Part shown: one piece after another, positions 25,233-35,380 of the stretch
Numbering within the stretch: the first letter of the stretch is position 1
How the letters are laid out: each line of letters starts with the position of its first letter
Assembly (NCBI GenBank): GCA_902463725.1
Contig: CABQGK010000005.1
Coordinates: 62,001-126,000, forward strand
Reading direction: 5' to 3'
Origin: an uncultured Sutterella sp.
Lineage (GTDB): Bacteria > Pseudomonadota > Gammaproteobacteria > Burkholderiales > Burkholderiaceae_F
Length of the DNA stretch: 64,000 nucleotides
Translations under genes and position numbers: made by a program
The notes under the pieces: model-generated
What the model was told of the DNA's origin: nothing
What the model saw: the letters and a program-made list of their open reading frames with translations, nothing else
Database searches by the model: none

Positions 25233-25784
25233 ATGGCTGAACTTTCGACGATTGCGCGCCCCTACGCTCAGGCTCTCATGGACGCCTTGAGAGACCGTAA
25301 TGCTGGCGCAGAAGAAATGGCTCAGGCTCTAGAAGCGGTTGAAGCATTTGCTTTGTTCGCTCGTGATCCTCAGGCGGCCTCCATGGTCGGTGATCCGAAA
25401 CTCACCGACGGTCAACTGTTCGACCTGATTACTGGGGTTTGTGGCAAGCCTGCCTCGCAAGCTGCCCTGAACCTCCTGCGTGTGATCATCGAAAACGGTC
25501 GTGTGGAAGCTTTGCCGGAGATCGCCACTCAGTTCCGTGAGCTGAAGCTTCTCTCCGAAGGCGTGGCTGATGCCTATATCGAGACCGCCTTTGAACTCAC
25601 CGAGGCCGAAGTCAATGGCCTGCTTGAGTCGCTTGCGAAGAAGTTTTCTGGCTTGACACTACACCCCGTTGTCGTGGTTAATCCCGCGCTTATTGGTGGT
25701 GTACGGGTTCGTGTTGGCGACAAGCTTTTGGATGGTTCGATCCGCGCTCGTCTCTCTCAGATGAAATCAGCGCTCACCGCATAA
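25233..25784 (+). CDS. atpH: ATP synthase F1 subunit delta
   Basis: 183 residues. An N-terminal helical domain (LSTIARPYAQALMDAL) is followed by the conserved C-terminal part with HPVVVVNPALIGGVRVRVGDKLLDGSIRARL (split across 137-167). It caps the alpha3beta3 head and anchors the b stalk. It is spaced two bases from atpF and 18 from atpA. Confidence 0.96.
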   Translation: MAELSTIARPYAQALMDALRDRNAGAEEMAQALEAVEAFALFARDPQAASMVGDPKLTDGQLFDLITGVCGKPASQAALNLLRVIIENGRVEALPEIATQFRELKLLSEGVADAYIETAFELTEAEVNGLLESLAKKFSGLTLHPVVVVNPALIGGVRVRVGDKLLDGSIRARLSQMKSALTA

Positions 25785-25802
25785 AATTATCGGAGCTGTA
25801 AG

Positions 25803-27344
<1,542 letters not shown>

Positions 27345-27374
27345 TAAGCATTAATCGTAGAGGACCGAAATCCC

Positions 27375-28253
27375 ATGCCCAGTACAAAGGAAATTCGCGG
27401 TAAGATCAAGAGCGTGCAGAACACGCGCAAGATCACCAAAGCGATGGAAATGGTTGCGGCCTCGAAGATGCGCAAGACGCAGGACCGGATGCTCGCCGCT
27501 CGCCCGTATGGCGACAAGATTCGTGTGATCGCCTCGCATTTGTCCCGTGCGAACACCGAGTACAAGCATCCGTTCCTCGTCAAGCAGGAAGGTGCCAAGA
27601 AGGTCGGTCTGATTGTTGTGACGACCGACAAGGGTTTGGCAGGGCCTCTTAATACCAACATTCAGCGTCTTGTGCTTCAACAAGTGAAGGATTGGACCGC
27701 TGAAGGTCTTGGCGTTCAAGCAACAGCCATTGGTAATAAGGGTCTTGCATTCCTGCAGCACCTCAACGTTCCTCTTGTTAGCCAGGTTGTTCAGCTTGGC
27801 GATCGTCCGAACTTGGATCGTCTGATTGGCGCTATCCGCGTACAGATCCAAGACTATATGGACGGCAAGGTGGATGCTGTGCATCTGGCCTATTCTCGCT
27901 TTATTAATGCAATGAAGCAGCAGCCAGTCATTGAACAGCTTCTTCCGCTCACAGACAAGTTCTTGTCGGGTGTTGAAGAAGAGCGCGCCTACTCGTGGGA
28001 CTATGTCTACGAGCCGAGCGCCGAAGCTGTTCTCGAAGAGCTTCTCAAGCGCTATGTTGAGGCTCTGATTTATCAGGCTGTTGTGGAAAACATGGCTTCT
28101 GAGCAGAGCGCCCGTATGGTGGCTATGAAGGCTGCCTCGGACAACGCTAAGAAGCTCATTGATGATTTGCAGCTCGTTTATAACAAGACTCGCCAAGCTG
28201 GCATTACCAAGGAAATTACGGAAATCGTTGGTGGTGCTGCGGCTGTGTCTTAA
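27375..28253 (+). CDS. atpG: ATP synthase F1 subunit gamma
   Basis: 292 residues. The N-terminal helix KEIRGKIKSVQNTRKITKAM and the C-terminal helix SARMVAMKAASDNAKKLI (followed by YNKTRQAGITKEI) form the rotating central stalk. TTDKGLAGPLN is the conserved middle block. Gaps to atpA and atpD are about 30 bases. Confidence 0.97.
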   Translation: MPSTKEIRGKIKSVQNTRKITKAMEMVAASKMRKTQDRMLAARPYGDKIRVIASHLSRANTEYKHPFLVKQEGAKKVGLIVVTTDKGLAGPLNTNIQRLVLQQVKDWTAEGLGVQATAIGNKGLAFLQHLNVPLVSQVVQLGDRPNLDRLIGAIRVQIQDYMDGKVDAVHLAYSRFINAMKQQPVIEQLLPLTDKFLSGVEEERAYSWDYVYEPSAEAVLEELLKRYVEALIYQAVVENMASEQSARMVAMKAASDNAKKLIDDLQLVYNKTRQAGITKEITEIVGGAAAVS

Positions 28254-28286
28254 CTGAATTAAGTATTCGATAACTGAGGAAAACCC

Positions 28287-29690
28287 ATGAGTATCGGACA
28301 GATCGTTCAGGTCATTGGCGCCGTGGTGGACATTGAGTTCCCGCGTGATGCTATGCCTAAGGTTTACGAAGCTCTCACCCTCGAGAAGGATGAAAGCAAC
28401 ACCCTGGCCGAGGCCGGCCTGACATTTGAAGTGCAGCAACAGTTGGGCGACGGCGTGGTTCGTACCATTGCCATGGGCTCTTCTGAAGGTCTGCAGCGCG
28501 GTATGAAGGTCAAGAGCACTGGTCGCGGTATTTCCGTGCCGGTTGGTCCCAAGACCCTCGGCCGTATTATGGACGTGCTTGGCCGTCCTATTGATGATGC
28601 GGGTGAAATTGAAGCTGAAGAAAAGCGTGAAATTCACCGCGAAGCTCCGAAGTTCGACGAACTCTCCTCGTCCATCGAACTGCTTGAAACGGGCATCAAG
28701 GTTATTGACTTGATTTGTCCGTTCGCTAAGGGCGGTAAGGTGGGTCTGTTCGGTGGTGCCGGTGTGGGCAAGACCGTTAACATGATGGAGCTCATCAACA
28801 ACATCGCGAAGGCATACGGTGGTTACTCCGTCTTTGCTGGCGTGGGTGAACGTACCCGTGAAGGTAACGACTTCTACCACGAAATGGAAGAGTCCCACGT
28901 TCTGGACAAGGTGGCCATGGTGTTCGGTCAGATGAACGAACCTCCGGGAAACCGTCTGCGTGTGGCGCTGACTGGCCTGACGATGGCGGAAGCTTTCCGC
29001 GATGAAGGCCGTGACATCCTGCTCTTTATTGACAACATCTACCGTTATACCCTTGCTGGTACGGAAGTTTCCGCTCTGCTTGGTCGTATGCCGTCTGCCG
29101 TGGGCTACCAGCCGACGCTGGCAGAAGAAATGGGTCGTCTGCAGGAACGTATTGCTTCTACGAAGACGGGCTCCATTACGTCGATTCAGGCCGTGTACGT
29201 GCCTGCTGACGACTTGACCGACCCGTCGCCTGCAACGACGTTCGGCCACTTGGATGCCACGATTGTTCTGTCGCGTGATATCGCTGCGCTTGGTATCTAT
29301 CCGGCTGTGGACCCGCTCGACTCGACGTCCCGTCAGGTTGACCCGAACGTCATCGGCGAAGAACACTATACGGTTTGCCGCCGCGTTCAGGAAACGCTTC
29401 AGCGCTACAAGGAACTGCGCGACATTATCGCCATTCTCGGTATGGACGAACTCGCCCCCGAGGACAAGATGACGGTTATGCGTGCTCGTAAGATCCAAAA
29501 CTTCTTGAGCCAACCGTTCCACGTGGCTGAAGTCTTTACTGGGTCGCCTGGCAAGTACGTTCCTCTCAAGGAAACGATTCGCGGCTTTAAGATGATCGTT
29601 GACGGCGAATGTGATGAACTGCCCGAACAGGCGTTCTACATGGTCGGCACGATTGACGAAGCCTTCGAAAAGGCTAAGACCCTCAAGTAA
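28287..29690 (+). CDS. atpD: ATP synthase F1 subunit beta
   Basis: 467 residues. The Walker A is GGAGVGKTVNMMEL (about 149-163), the catalytic Glu block is GVGERTREGND, and the DELSEED-like loop is DELAPEDK. It holds the catalytic sites. FIDNIYRYTLAGTEVSALL is the Walker B region; the Tyr in NIYRYT stands where E. coli has Phe (NIYRYTL), which is conservative. Confidence 0.98.
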   Translation: MSIGQIVQVIGAVVDIEFPRDAMPKVYEALTLEKDESNTLAEAGLTFEVQQQLGDGVVRTIAMGSSEGLQRGMKVKSTGRGISVPVGPKTLGRIMDVLGRPIDDAGEIEAEEKREIHREAPKFDELSSSIELLETGIKVIDLICPFAKGGKVGLFGGAGVGKTVNMMELINNIAKAYGGYSVFAGVGERTREGNDFYHEMEESHVLDKVAMVFGQMNEPPGNRLRVALTGLTMAEAFRDEGRDILLFIDNIYRYTLAGTEVSALLGRMPSAVGYQPTLAEEMGRLQERIASTKTGSITSIQAVYVPADDLTDPSPATTFGHLDATIVLSRDIAALGIYPAVDPLDSTSRQVDPNVIGEEHYTVCRRVQETLQRYKELRDIIAILGMDELAPEDKMTVMRARKIQNFLSQPFHVAEVFTGSPGKYVPLKETIRGFKMIVDGECDELPEQAFYMVGTIDEAFEKAKTLK

Positions 29691-29697
29691 TGCCTCA

Positions 29698-29729
29698 TGG
29701 GGCTCTAGCGCTAGCCGCTCCGAGCCCCA
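29698..29729 (+). promoter_or_regulatory. Hairpin between atpD and atpC
   Basis: TGGGGCTC (29698-29705) pairs with GAGCCCCA (29722-29729). The loop contains a short self-complementary GCGCTAGC. It lies just after the atpD stop, without a U-run. It may act as a partial terminator or processing site lowering epsilon expression. Confidence 0.45.
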
Positions 29730-29757
29730 GAGCGCCTGACTTACGGAGCACAGTAAA

Positions 29758-30177
29758 ATGGCAACTATTAAAATCGACGTCGTTAGTGCCGAAGAGAGCA
29801 TCTTTTCCGGTGACGCCGAGCTTGTTTCCCTGCCCGGTACGTCTGGCGAATTGGGTATTTTGCCTGGGCACGAACCGCTGATTACGCTGATCCGCCCTGG
29901 CTTCGTTCGGATTCATGTTCCGGGCAAGTCGGAGGTTGAGAAGGTGTTTGTGGCTGGTGGCGTGCTGGAAGTTCAACCTGACCGTGTTACGGTCTTGGCG
30001 GATACCGCCGTCCGCAGCAAGGATCTTGATGAAGCGAAGGCCAAGCTTGCGCTTGAGGAAGCGAAGGCTCTGCGCCAGAACGCCAAGGGTGAAATCGAAA
30101 TCGCGAAGCTCGAAGCCGAAATGGCCGCCTTGAGCGCCCAGATCGCCGCGATCCGAAAGATTCGTCAGCAGCACTAA
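29758..30177 (+). CDS. atpC: ATP synthase F1 subunit epsilon
   Basis: 139 residues. An N-terminal beta sandwich contains DVVSAEESIFSGDAELVSLPG and GELGILPGHEPLITLI. A C-terminal helical hairpin (LDEAKAKLALEEAKALRQ onward) can inhibit the rotor. It is the last gene of the operon and is followed by a terminator. Confidence 0.97.
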   Translation: MATIKIDVVSAEESIFSGDAELVSLPGTSGELGILPGHEPLITLIRPGFVRIHVPGKSEVEKVFVAGGVLEVQPDRVTVLADTAVRSKDLDEAKAKLALEEAKALRQNAKGEIEIAKLEAEMAALSAQIAAIRKIRQQH

Positions 30178-30197
30178 AAGTCGTTGTTTCGACATCA

Positions 30198-30237
30198 AAG
30201 GCGCCACTCCATGGGCAATTTGGAGCGGCGCTTTTTT
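30198..30237 (+). terminator. Terminator of the atp operon
   Basis: GCGCCACTCCA (from 30201) pairs with TGGAGCGGCGC (30221-30231) with one A-C mismatch, followed by TTTTTT. Confidence 0.9.
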
Positions 30238-30426
30238 ATTGCTATGTCTGAGGGGTGGGAAATCCCTGCCCACGCATTTTGCTGCAAGGTTCTACAATTG
30301 GTAGGCAGATAATTTGGTCGGGACGTCTTGCTCTTCACTGCATAGCGGCAACTTGCGAAGGACATCGCTAGGCAAGGGGGTGCTTGCACCGACAGAGTCA
30401 ATAGATTGACGAGCAAAGAGGATAAG

Positions 30427-30831
30427 ATGAGCGGAGTAAAGATTCTCGTGACCACAGACGGTTCTAGCCTCAGCGATAAGGCTGTAGATACTGCAGTGGA
30501 ACTTGCTAGACAGCTCGGCGCTGACCTGATTGGCATGACCAGTGTGACCTCGCCTGCTCCCTTGAAGGGGTTCGAGGGTGAGGAGCAAATCGTGAAGGAT
30601 CGTCTCGAAGCTGTCTCCCGCAAAGCGTCGCAAAAAGGCGTTGCGTGCGATATTGTTGCTGAGCACAGTGACAGTATTTCCGCGGGGGTACTCGAATGCG
30701 CTCGCCGTAATGATGTTGCCTTTATTGTTATGGCTAGCCGCGGTCTCGGTACGATTGGCGCACTGCTACTTGGTAGTGAGACACAAAAGGTTCTGCACCA
30801 AGCTGACCGCCCTGTGCTTGTCGTGCGATAA
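30427..30831 (+). CDS. Universal stress protein (UspA family)
   Basis: 134 residues from ATG 30427, with GAGG six bases upstream; the longer frame begins with a TTG. It starts KILVTTDGSSLSDKAVDTAVELA, the usual nucleotide-binding strand and helix. It ends with the ATP-loop region ASRGLGTIGALLLGSETQKVL and RPVLVVR. The first Gly of the G2xG9xG(S/T) pattern is Ala here, so ATP binding is not assured. It is a single-domain protein transcribed alone between the atp operon and hemE, with its own terminator. Confidence 0.9.
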   Translation: MSGVKILVTTDGSSLSDKAVDTAVELARQLGADLIGMTSVTSPAPLKGFEGEEQIVKDRLEAVSRKASQKGVACDIVAEHSDSISAGVLECARRNDVAFIVMASRGLGTIGALLLGSETQKVLHQADRPVLVVR

Positions 30832-30871
30832 GCCGCCCTTACTGCCTCGTTGGTTTACCAACTTTGGCTTG

Positions 30872-30899
30872 AGCCTCTCCCTTTGTGGGGAGGGGCTTT
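30872..30899 (+). terminator. Terminator after the universal stress protein gene
   Basis: AGCCTCTCCC pairs with GGGAGGGGCT around TTTGTG, followed by TTTA. It lies about 40 bases after the stop. Confidence 0.75.
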
Positions 30900-31153
30900 A
30901 TGGCTGTGGCGTCATCCTCTACAATCAAAGAACTGTGGATGGCGTTCTCCAGTGGATCGCACAGGGCAGGCGCGCCACCCTAAGCCTCACAGCAACCATT
31001 CCTTCTGCTGATGACATGCGCCAAACTTGACGCTAAGTACGGGTTTGATCTCGGACAGAGACCCCATCAAGTGCGAGCCGTGCGTCGGTTTCAGAGCAAC
31101 TACAAATAAAGGAGAAGGCGTGAAGCGCAGCCGCTTCCTGCCGTAAGTCAAGT
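30900..31153 (+). other. Leader region of hemE
   Basis: Part of a 322-base gap. A possible mini-frame, GTG at 31120 with AGGAG upstream, encodes MKRSRFLP and stops at 31146, seven bases before hemE. I see no clear promoter or riboswitch. Confidence 0.3.
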
Positions 31154-32212
31154 ATGAACGACACTTTTTTGCGATCGCTCAAGCGAGAGAAAACAGACTT
31201 TACCCCAGTGTGGCTGATGCGTCAGGCTGGTCGCTACCTGCCTGAGTACTGTGAAACTCGCGCCAAAGCCGGCAGTTTCATGGGGCTTGCTCAAAACCCT
31301 GACTACGCAACAGAGGTGACGCTGCAGCCGATTGATCGCTATGGACTCGATGCGGCGATTCTTTTCTCCGATATTTTGACAGTGCCTGATGCGATGGGGT
31401 TGGGACTCTCGTTTGTGGCGGGTGAAGGGCCAATGTTTGCGCGTCCCGTGCAGAGTGAAGAAGCGGTTAAGGCACTTCACGTTCCTGATGTCAGCACGTC
31501 ACTGAAGTATGTCACTGATGCCGTCAGTCAGATTCGCCGTGCGCTCAATGGACGTGTGCCGCTCATTGGTTTTTCTGGTAGCCCCTTTACCTTAGCTTGC
31601 TACATGATTGAAGGGCGCGGCAGTCGTGATTTCCGCCTAGTTAAGACGATGATGTACCAGCGCCCTGACCTTTTTGAGCGTGTGCTAGAGATCAATGCAC
31701 TTGCCGTGGCGGACTACCTCAATGCCCAGATTGAGGCGGGTGCACAGGCTGTGCAAATCTTCGATACTTGGGGCGGAATGCTTGCTAACGACGACTACTT
31801 GCGTTACTCCCTTGCTTCGATGAAACGTGTGCTTGAGCGCTTAAAGCCTGAGCATGATGGGGAAAAAATCCCAACGATTCTCTTTACTAAGGGGGGGGGC
31901 GAGTGGATTGAAGCGCTTGCCGAAAGTGGCGCCTCTGCAGTGGGACTTGACTGGTCAACCGATATGGCACGTGCTCGAGAACGTGCTGGGGATCGCGTAG
32001 CGTTGCAGGGCAATATGGATCCGTTTGTGCTTTTTGGTTCGGAAGACATGATTCGAGCGCAAGCGCGTAATGTGCTTGATAAGTTTGGTCCCGTGGGCTC
32101 GGGTGGGCATGTTTTCAATCTCGGCCATGGCATCAACCAGTTCACACCTGTGGAAAGCGTGCAAATTTTGGTTGATGAAGTGCATGAATACAGCCGTCGC
32201 TATCATGTCTAA
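31154..32212 (+). CDS. hemE: Uroporphyrinogen decarboxylase
   Basis: 352 residues, the family length. Signatures are LMRQAGRYLPEY at 22-33 and GFSGSPFTLACYMIEG near 140, plus the active-site Asp in ILFSDILTVPDAMGL. It converts uroporphyrinogen III to coproporphyrinogen III in heme synthesis, in line with the cytochrome genes in this window. It is followed by a terminator and lies upstream of priA, an arrangement seen in several betaproteobacteria. Confidence 0.97.
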   Translation: MNDTFLRSLKREKTDFTPVWLMRQAGRYLPEYCETRAKAGSFMGLAQNPDYATEVTLQPIDRYGLDAAILFSDILTVPDAMGLGLSFVAGEGPMFARPVQSEEAVKALHVPDVSTSLKYVTDAVSQIRRALNGRVPLIGFSGSPFTLACYMIEGRGSRDFRLVKTMMYQRPDLFERVLEINALAVADYLNAQIEAGAQAVQIFDTWGGMLANDDYLRYSLASMKRVLERLKPEHDGEKIPTILFTKGGGEWIEALAESGASAVGLDWSTDMARARERAGDRVALQGNMDPFVLFGSEDMIRAQARNVLDKFGPVGSGGHVFNLGHGINQFTPVESVQILVDEVHEYSRRYHV

Positions 32213-32258
32213 GCGCCCGCTCTCTTTGCGGCTACCAAACCGCAATTGCCCCTAGGAA

Positions 32259-32300
32259 AGGAGTCTCCATGCGCATGCCGTTTGGGGACTTCTCGTTTTT
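32259..32300 (+). terminator. Terminator after hemE
   Basis: AGGAGTCTCCA (32259-32269) pairs with TGGGGACTTCT (32283-32293), including G-U pairs, followed by CGTTTTT. Confidence 0.65.
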
Positions 32301-32339
32301 GGGCGGTTCAATGGGGTGTTTGAAGAGAGTCACGACTTT

Positions 32340-32647
32340 GTAAGCCGATAAAAGAACAATAAATTTCTGAAAATGTCAAGAGGGTTATGCACAAGCCGAC
32401 GAGAAATCGCTATGGAGCTTGATGCTAGCCAATATTTCATTTCAGAACCTCTTGACAAATCTGTAAAGTGTTGAAATTTATGGATTTTTCTTCAAGATCG
32501 CCTAAAGAACGATTTTGACCAACGCCTTATGCGGCAGGGTCTAGCGCTCAGCGGCAGAGAAGTAATCCACAAAGTTATCCACAGGAATTGAGCTTAGGGG
32601 ATAACGATTTTTCGGCAGCAGATTGACTTTTGTATGAAGGAGACGCT
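32340..32647. promoter_or_regulatory. priA upstream region with DnaA boxes
   Basis: Within the 435-base hemE-priA gap there is a perfect DnaA box at 32575-32583 (TTATCCACA). A one-mismatch copy lies 12 bases before it (32563-32571). TTATGCACA, which fits the looser TTATNCACA consensus, is at 32385-32393. Much of the stretch is AT-rich. An inverted repeat of 12-13 bases (32374-32386 and 32446-32457) contains TTGACA on the outer side of each arm. This looks like DnaA-linked control of priA or a DnaA-titration site. Confidence 0.55.
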
Positions 32648-34651
32648 GTGTTTGCCAAAGTGATTGTCGACATTCCAAATCTTGGCGCACTTGATTATCG
32701 AGTGCCTGATGAGATGTTGGTTGCTGTGGGCGACCGCGTCTTGGTGCCAGTGAACAGTCGGACTGTACCTGGTGTAGTCGTTTCACTCACTAACTCGAGC
32801 GACTATCAGGGAAGTCGGCTGAAGAGTATTCGACAAGTTCTCAATGATGCTCCGCCTTTGCGAGAAGAGTGGCTAGCGCTCACGCAGTTTGCGGCTAAGT
32901 ACTATGTACGTACGTGGGGCGAGACGGCGATACCCGCATTGCCCAAATTTTTCCGGCGTGCTCCTCGGCGTGGTCACCTCAAAAAGATGGAGGATTTTCG
33001 CCAAGAGTCGGTGGTGGATTTCTCTGCTACTGCGCAGGTAGAGCGCCCTGCGCTTAACGAAGAGCAGCTCGCTGCGCTCGAGGACTTTAAAGCAAACTTG
33101 ACAAGCGGCTACGCGCCAGCGCTTCTCTTTGGGGTGACGGGCTCTGGCAAGACTGAGGTCTATCTCAGGATGATCGACGAAGTGCTCAAGCGTGACCCCG
33201 AAGCACAAGTGCTACTACTTGTGCCAGAGATCAATCTCACGCCGCAACTCGAGCAACGGGTCCAGACTCGCTTCCCCTTAGAGTGCGTACAGTCCATGCA
33301 CTCTGAGTGCACAGATTTGGAACGTGCGCAGGTTTGGCTTTCGGCGCATGAAGGGCGATGCCGAATTTTGATTGGCACACGGCTCTCGGTATTTGCAAGC
33401 TTTAGGAACCTCGCACTCATCATTGTTGATGAGGAACACGACAGTTCCTTTAAGGCGCATGAAGGTGTGCAGTATAGTGCGCGAGATCTTGCAGTTTGGC
33501 GTGCGTATAAAAATCGCATCCCGATTGTGCTTGGTAGTGCTACGCCCTCTTTGGAGAGTTGGCACAAAGCGAAAAGTGGCGCGTATAGGCTCCTCGAGTT
33601 AAAGAAGAGAGCGACTGGGGCGGGGTTATTGCCTGAACTCAAGCTGATCGATGCGCCGAAAGGAGGCGAGCGCTCTTTGAGTGATAGCGCGATCGAATAT
33701 ATGACCGACGCGCTTGATCGTGGCAAGCAGGTGCTCGTCTTTCTTAATCGGCGAGGTTATTCCCCAGTGCTGTACTGCCCATCGTGTGGGTGGCGTGCAC
33801 AGTGTGAGCATTGCTCGAGCTTTATGGTTTACCACAAGGCGGAGCGAGCAATGATTTGCCACCATTGCGGCAGTCGTCAACTCATCCCGAGAGCTTGTCC
33901 CGAATGCGGTAACGTCGATATCCTTCCGCGCGGCATTGGCACGGAACGACTTGAGGAGGAGATTCAACGCGCTCTGCCTGCGGCCCGATTAGAGCGAATT
34001 GACCGAGATACGGTTTCACGTAAGCATGAAGCTGAGCGTGCGTTCCGCCGTGTACATGCTGGTGAGGTAGATGTGCTAGTGGGTACACAGATGGTTGCCA
34101 AGGGACATGATTTCCAAAATATCGACCTCGTGGTGGTGTTGGAAAGTGATGCGCTCTTAACACACCCTGATGTACGAGCCAAAGAGCATCTCTTTGTAAC
34201 ACTGATGCAGGTGAGCGGCCGCGCAGGTCGTGCTACGCGCCGAGGGGTGGTGCTATTACAGACTAATCACCCGACGGATCCGTTCTTTGAGGCGCTACTG
34301 CATCAGGATTATCGAGAGTTTGCCGAGAGCGCCTTGGCAGAGCGCGAGCGTGATGTGTATGTTCCCTATTGTGCCCAAGCGTTGCTGGTCGCACGCGCTA
34401 CAGAGCTTGAGCGTGCCATGCGGTTTCTCACCGAGGCTATGAAGCAAGGAGTGGCGTTTGCTGGTACGGATATTCGCGTTTATGACCCTGTGCCGATGTC
34501 GTTGATGCGTCTCAAGGATGTAGAGCGCGCCCAATTGCTTGTGGAGGCCGATGATAAGTTGACATTAAATCGATTCCTCTGGCAATGGCGTGCAGCACTT
34601 CCCGAAACGACGGTTGATTGGTCAATTGAAGTGGATCCAAGCATAATTTAG
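32648..34651 (+). CDS. priA: Primosomal replication restart helicase PriA
   Basis: 667 residues from GTG 32648, which has AAGGAG five bases upstream; an in-frame TTG at 32630 has none. The N-terminal fork-binding domain starts KVIVDIPNLGALDYRVP. The helicase has Walker A GVTGSGKTEVYL and the DEEH box. Zinc-binding cysteines follow in CPSCGWRAQCEHC, CHHCG and CPECG. Helicase motif VLVGTQMVAKGHDF and VSGRAGR complete the core. PriA reloads replisomes at stalled forks. Its upstream DnaA boxes are unusual. Confidence 0.97.
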   Translation: MFAKVIVDIPNLGALDYRVPDEMLVAVGDRVLVPVNSRTVPGVVVSLTNSSDYQGSRLKSIRQVLNDAPPLREEWLALTQFAAKYYVRTWGETAIPALPKFFRRAPRRGHLKKMEDFRQESVVDFSATAQVERPALNEEQLAALEDFKANLTSGYAPALLFGVTGSGKTEVYLRMIDEVLKRDPEAQVLLLVPEINLTPQLEQRVQTRFPLECVQSMHSECTDLERAQVWLSAHEGRCRILIGTRLSVFASFRNLALIIVDEEHDSSFKAHEGVQYSARDLAVWRAYKNRIPIVLGSATPSLESWHKAKSGAYRLLELKKRATGAGLLPELKLIDAPKGGERSLSDSAIEYMTDALDRGKQVLVFLNRRGYSPVLYCPSCGWRAQCEHCSSFMVYHKAERAMICHHCGSRQLIPRACPECGNVDILPRGIGTERLEEEIQRALPAARLERIDRDTVSRKHEAERAFRRVHAGEVDVLVGTQMVAKGHDFQNIDLVVVLESDALLTHPDVRAKEHLFVTLMQVSGRAGRATRRGVVLLQTNHPTDPFFEALLHQDYREFAESALAERERDVYVPYCAQALLVARATELERAMRFLTEAMKQGVAFAGTDIRVYDPVPMSLMRLKDVERAQLLVEADDKLTLNRFLWQWRAALPETTVDWSIEVDPSII

Positions 34652-34680
34652 TGAAAGAGTAAGGTATAATCCCTCAGATC

Positions 34681-34755
34681 CTCCACGTGGTGAAATGGAT
34701 ATCATTTGGCCCTCCGAAGGCCAAGGTACAGGTTCGATTCCTGTCGTGGGGACCA
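34681..34755 (+). tRNA. tRNA-Arg (anticodon CCG)
   Basis: The cloverleaf can be drawn by hand. The acceptor stem CTCCACG pairs with CGTGGGG (one U-G), followed by discriminator A and an encoded CCA. The D arm is GTGAAATGGATATCAT. The anticodon stem TGGCC/GGCCA holds loop CTCCGAA, anticodon CCG, which reads CGG. The T arm is ACAGG-TTCGATT-CCTGT. It lies 29 bases after priA and is followed by its own terminator. Confidence 0.95.
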
Positions 34756-34762
34756 GATTTTT

Positions 34763-34793
34763 GCCCGTACAATCCAAGACTGTGCGGGCTTTT
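34763..34793 (+). terminator. Terminator after tRNA-Arg
   Basis: GCCCGTACA (34763-34771) pairs with TGTGCGGGC (34781-34789), one U-G pair, followed by TTTT. Confidence 0.9.
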
Positions 34794-34934
34794 CGACTCA
34801 AATCACCCCGCGCGCGGCTCAGTTCTGAAAGGCTCTTCCCCATGCTTTTCGTATGTTGAGTCGCCCGACCGTGCCCATCTAAACACTCCATAGAGAAAAA
34901 TTGGCGGCCCGCCTTTTGGGTCAAGGAGGTTACT

Positions 34935-35363
34935 ATGAAGGTTCCAACAGGCATTGCCCTTCATACGAAAAGTCAGGAGCTCGAACTCACCTATGACGAT
35001 GGTCGCAGTGTGCGATTGCCCGTGGAGTTTCTGCGAGTCTTTTCTCCTTCGGCAGAGGTCAAAGGGCACGCCCCAGGGCAAGAGATTTTGCAGGTGGGCA
35101 AGAAGGGTGTCGAGCTAACGCTTGTCGAGCCGATGGGGAACTATGCGATTAAGCTTGCGTTCTCAGACGGTCATGACTCTGGCATCTACAGCTGGGATTA
35201 CCTTGAGCACTTAGTGGAGAACCGTGAGACGCTTTGGGAGGATTACCTCAAAAAGCTAGAGCAGGCTGGCGCATCCCGTGAACCCGATCCCAAAGCTGCT
35301 GTCGCGAAAAAAGGTGGCTGCGGCGGTGGACACGGGGGAAATACTTGTGGTTGCAAACACTAA
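34935..35363 (+). CDS. DUF971 (GBBH-like N-terminal domain) protein with Cys/Gly/His tail
   Basis: 142 residues. Residues 8-100 fit the DUF971 fold (LELTYDDGRSVRLPVEFLRVFSPSAEV, GNYAIKLAFSDGHDSGIYSWDYLEHL). Its relatives form the N-terminal domain of gamma-butyrobetaine hydroxylase and stand alone in bacteria, with roles suggested in Fe-S handling. A linker rich in Glu/Lys/Ala follows, then a final tail GGCGGGHGGNTCGCKH with three Cys and two His. That tail could bind a metal. AGGAGG precedes the ATG by six bases. ubiE starts 17 bases after its stop, so the two are co-transcribed. Confidence 0.8.
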   Translation: MKVPTGIALHTKSQELELTYDDGRSVRLPVEFLRVFSPSAEVKGHAPGQEILQVGKKGVELTLVEPMGNYAIKLAFSDGHDSGIYSWDYLEHLVENRETLWEDYLKKLEQAGASREPDPKAAVAKKGGCGGGHGGNTCGCKH

Positions 35364-35380
35364 ACGAGGCGAAAACCGTC

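Noticed and set aside
27351..29801. 816-codon open frame on the minus strand across atpG and atpD
   Set aside because: It is antisense to two well-identified ATP synthase genes. Strong codon bias in highly expressed genes keeps the reverse frame open; the translation has no recognisable domain.
34012..34030. GTTTCACGT as a possible parS site near parAB
   Set aside because: Only half of the parS palindrome is present and it lies within the priA coding sequence. I found no full parS by eye, although one is expected near the origin.
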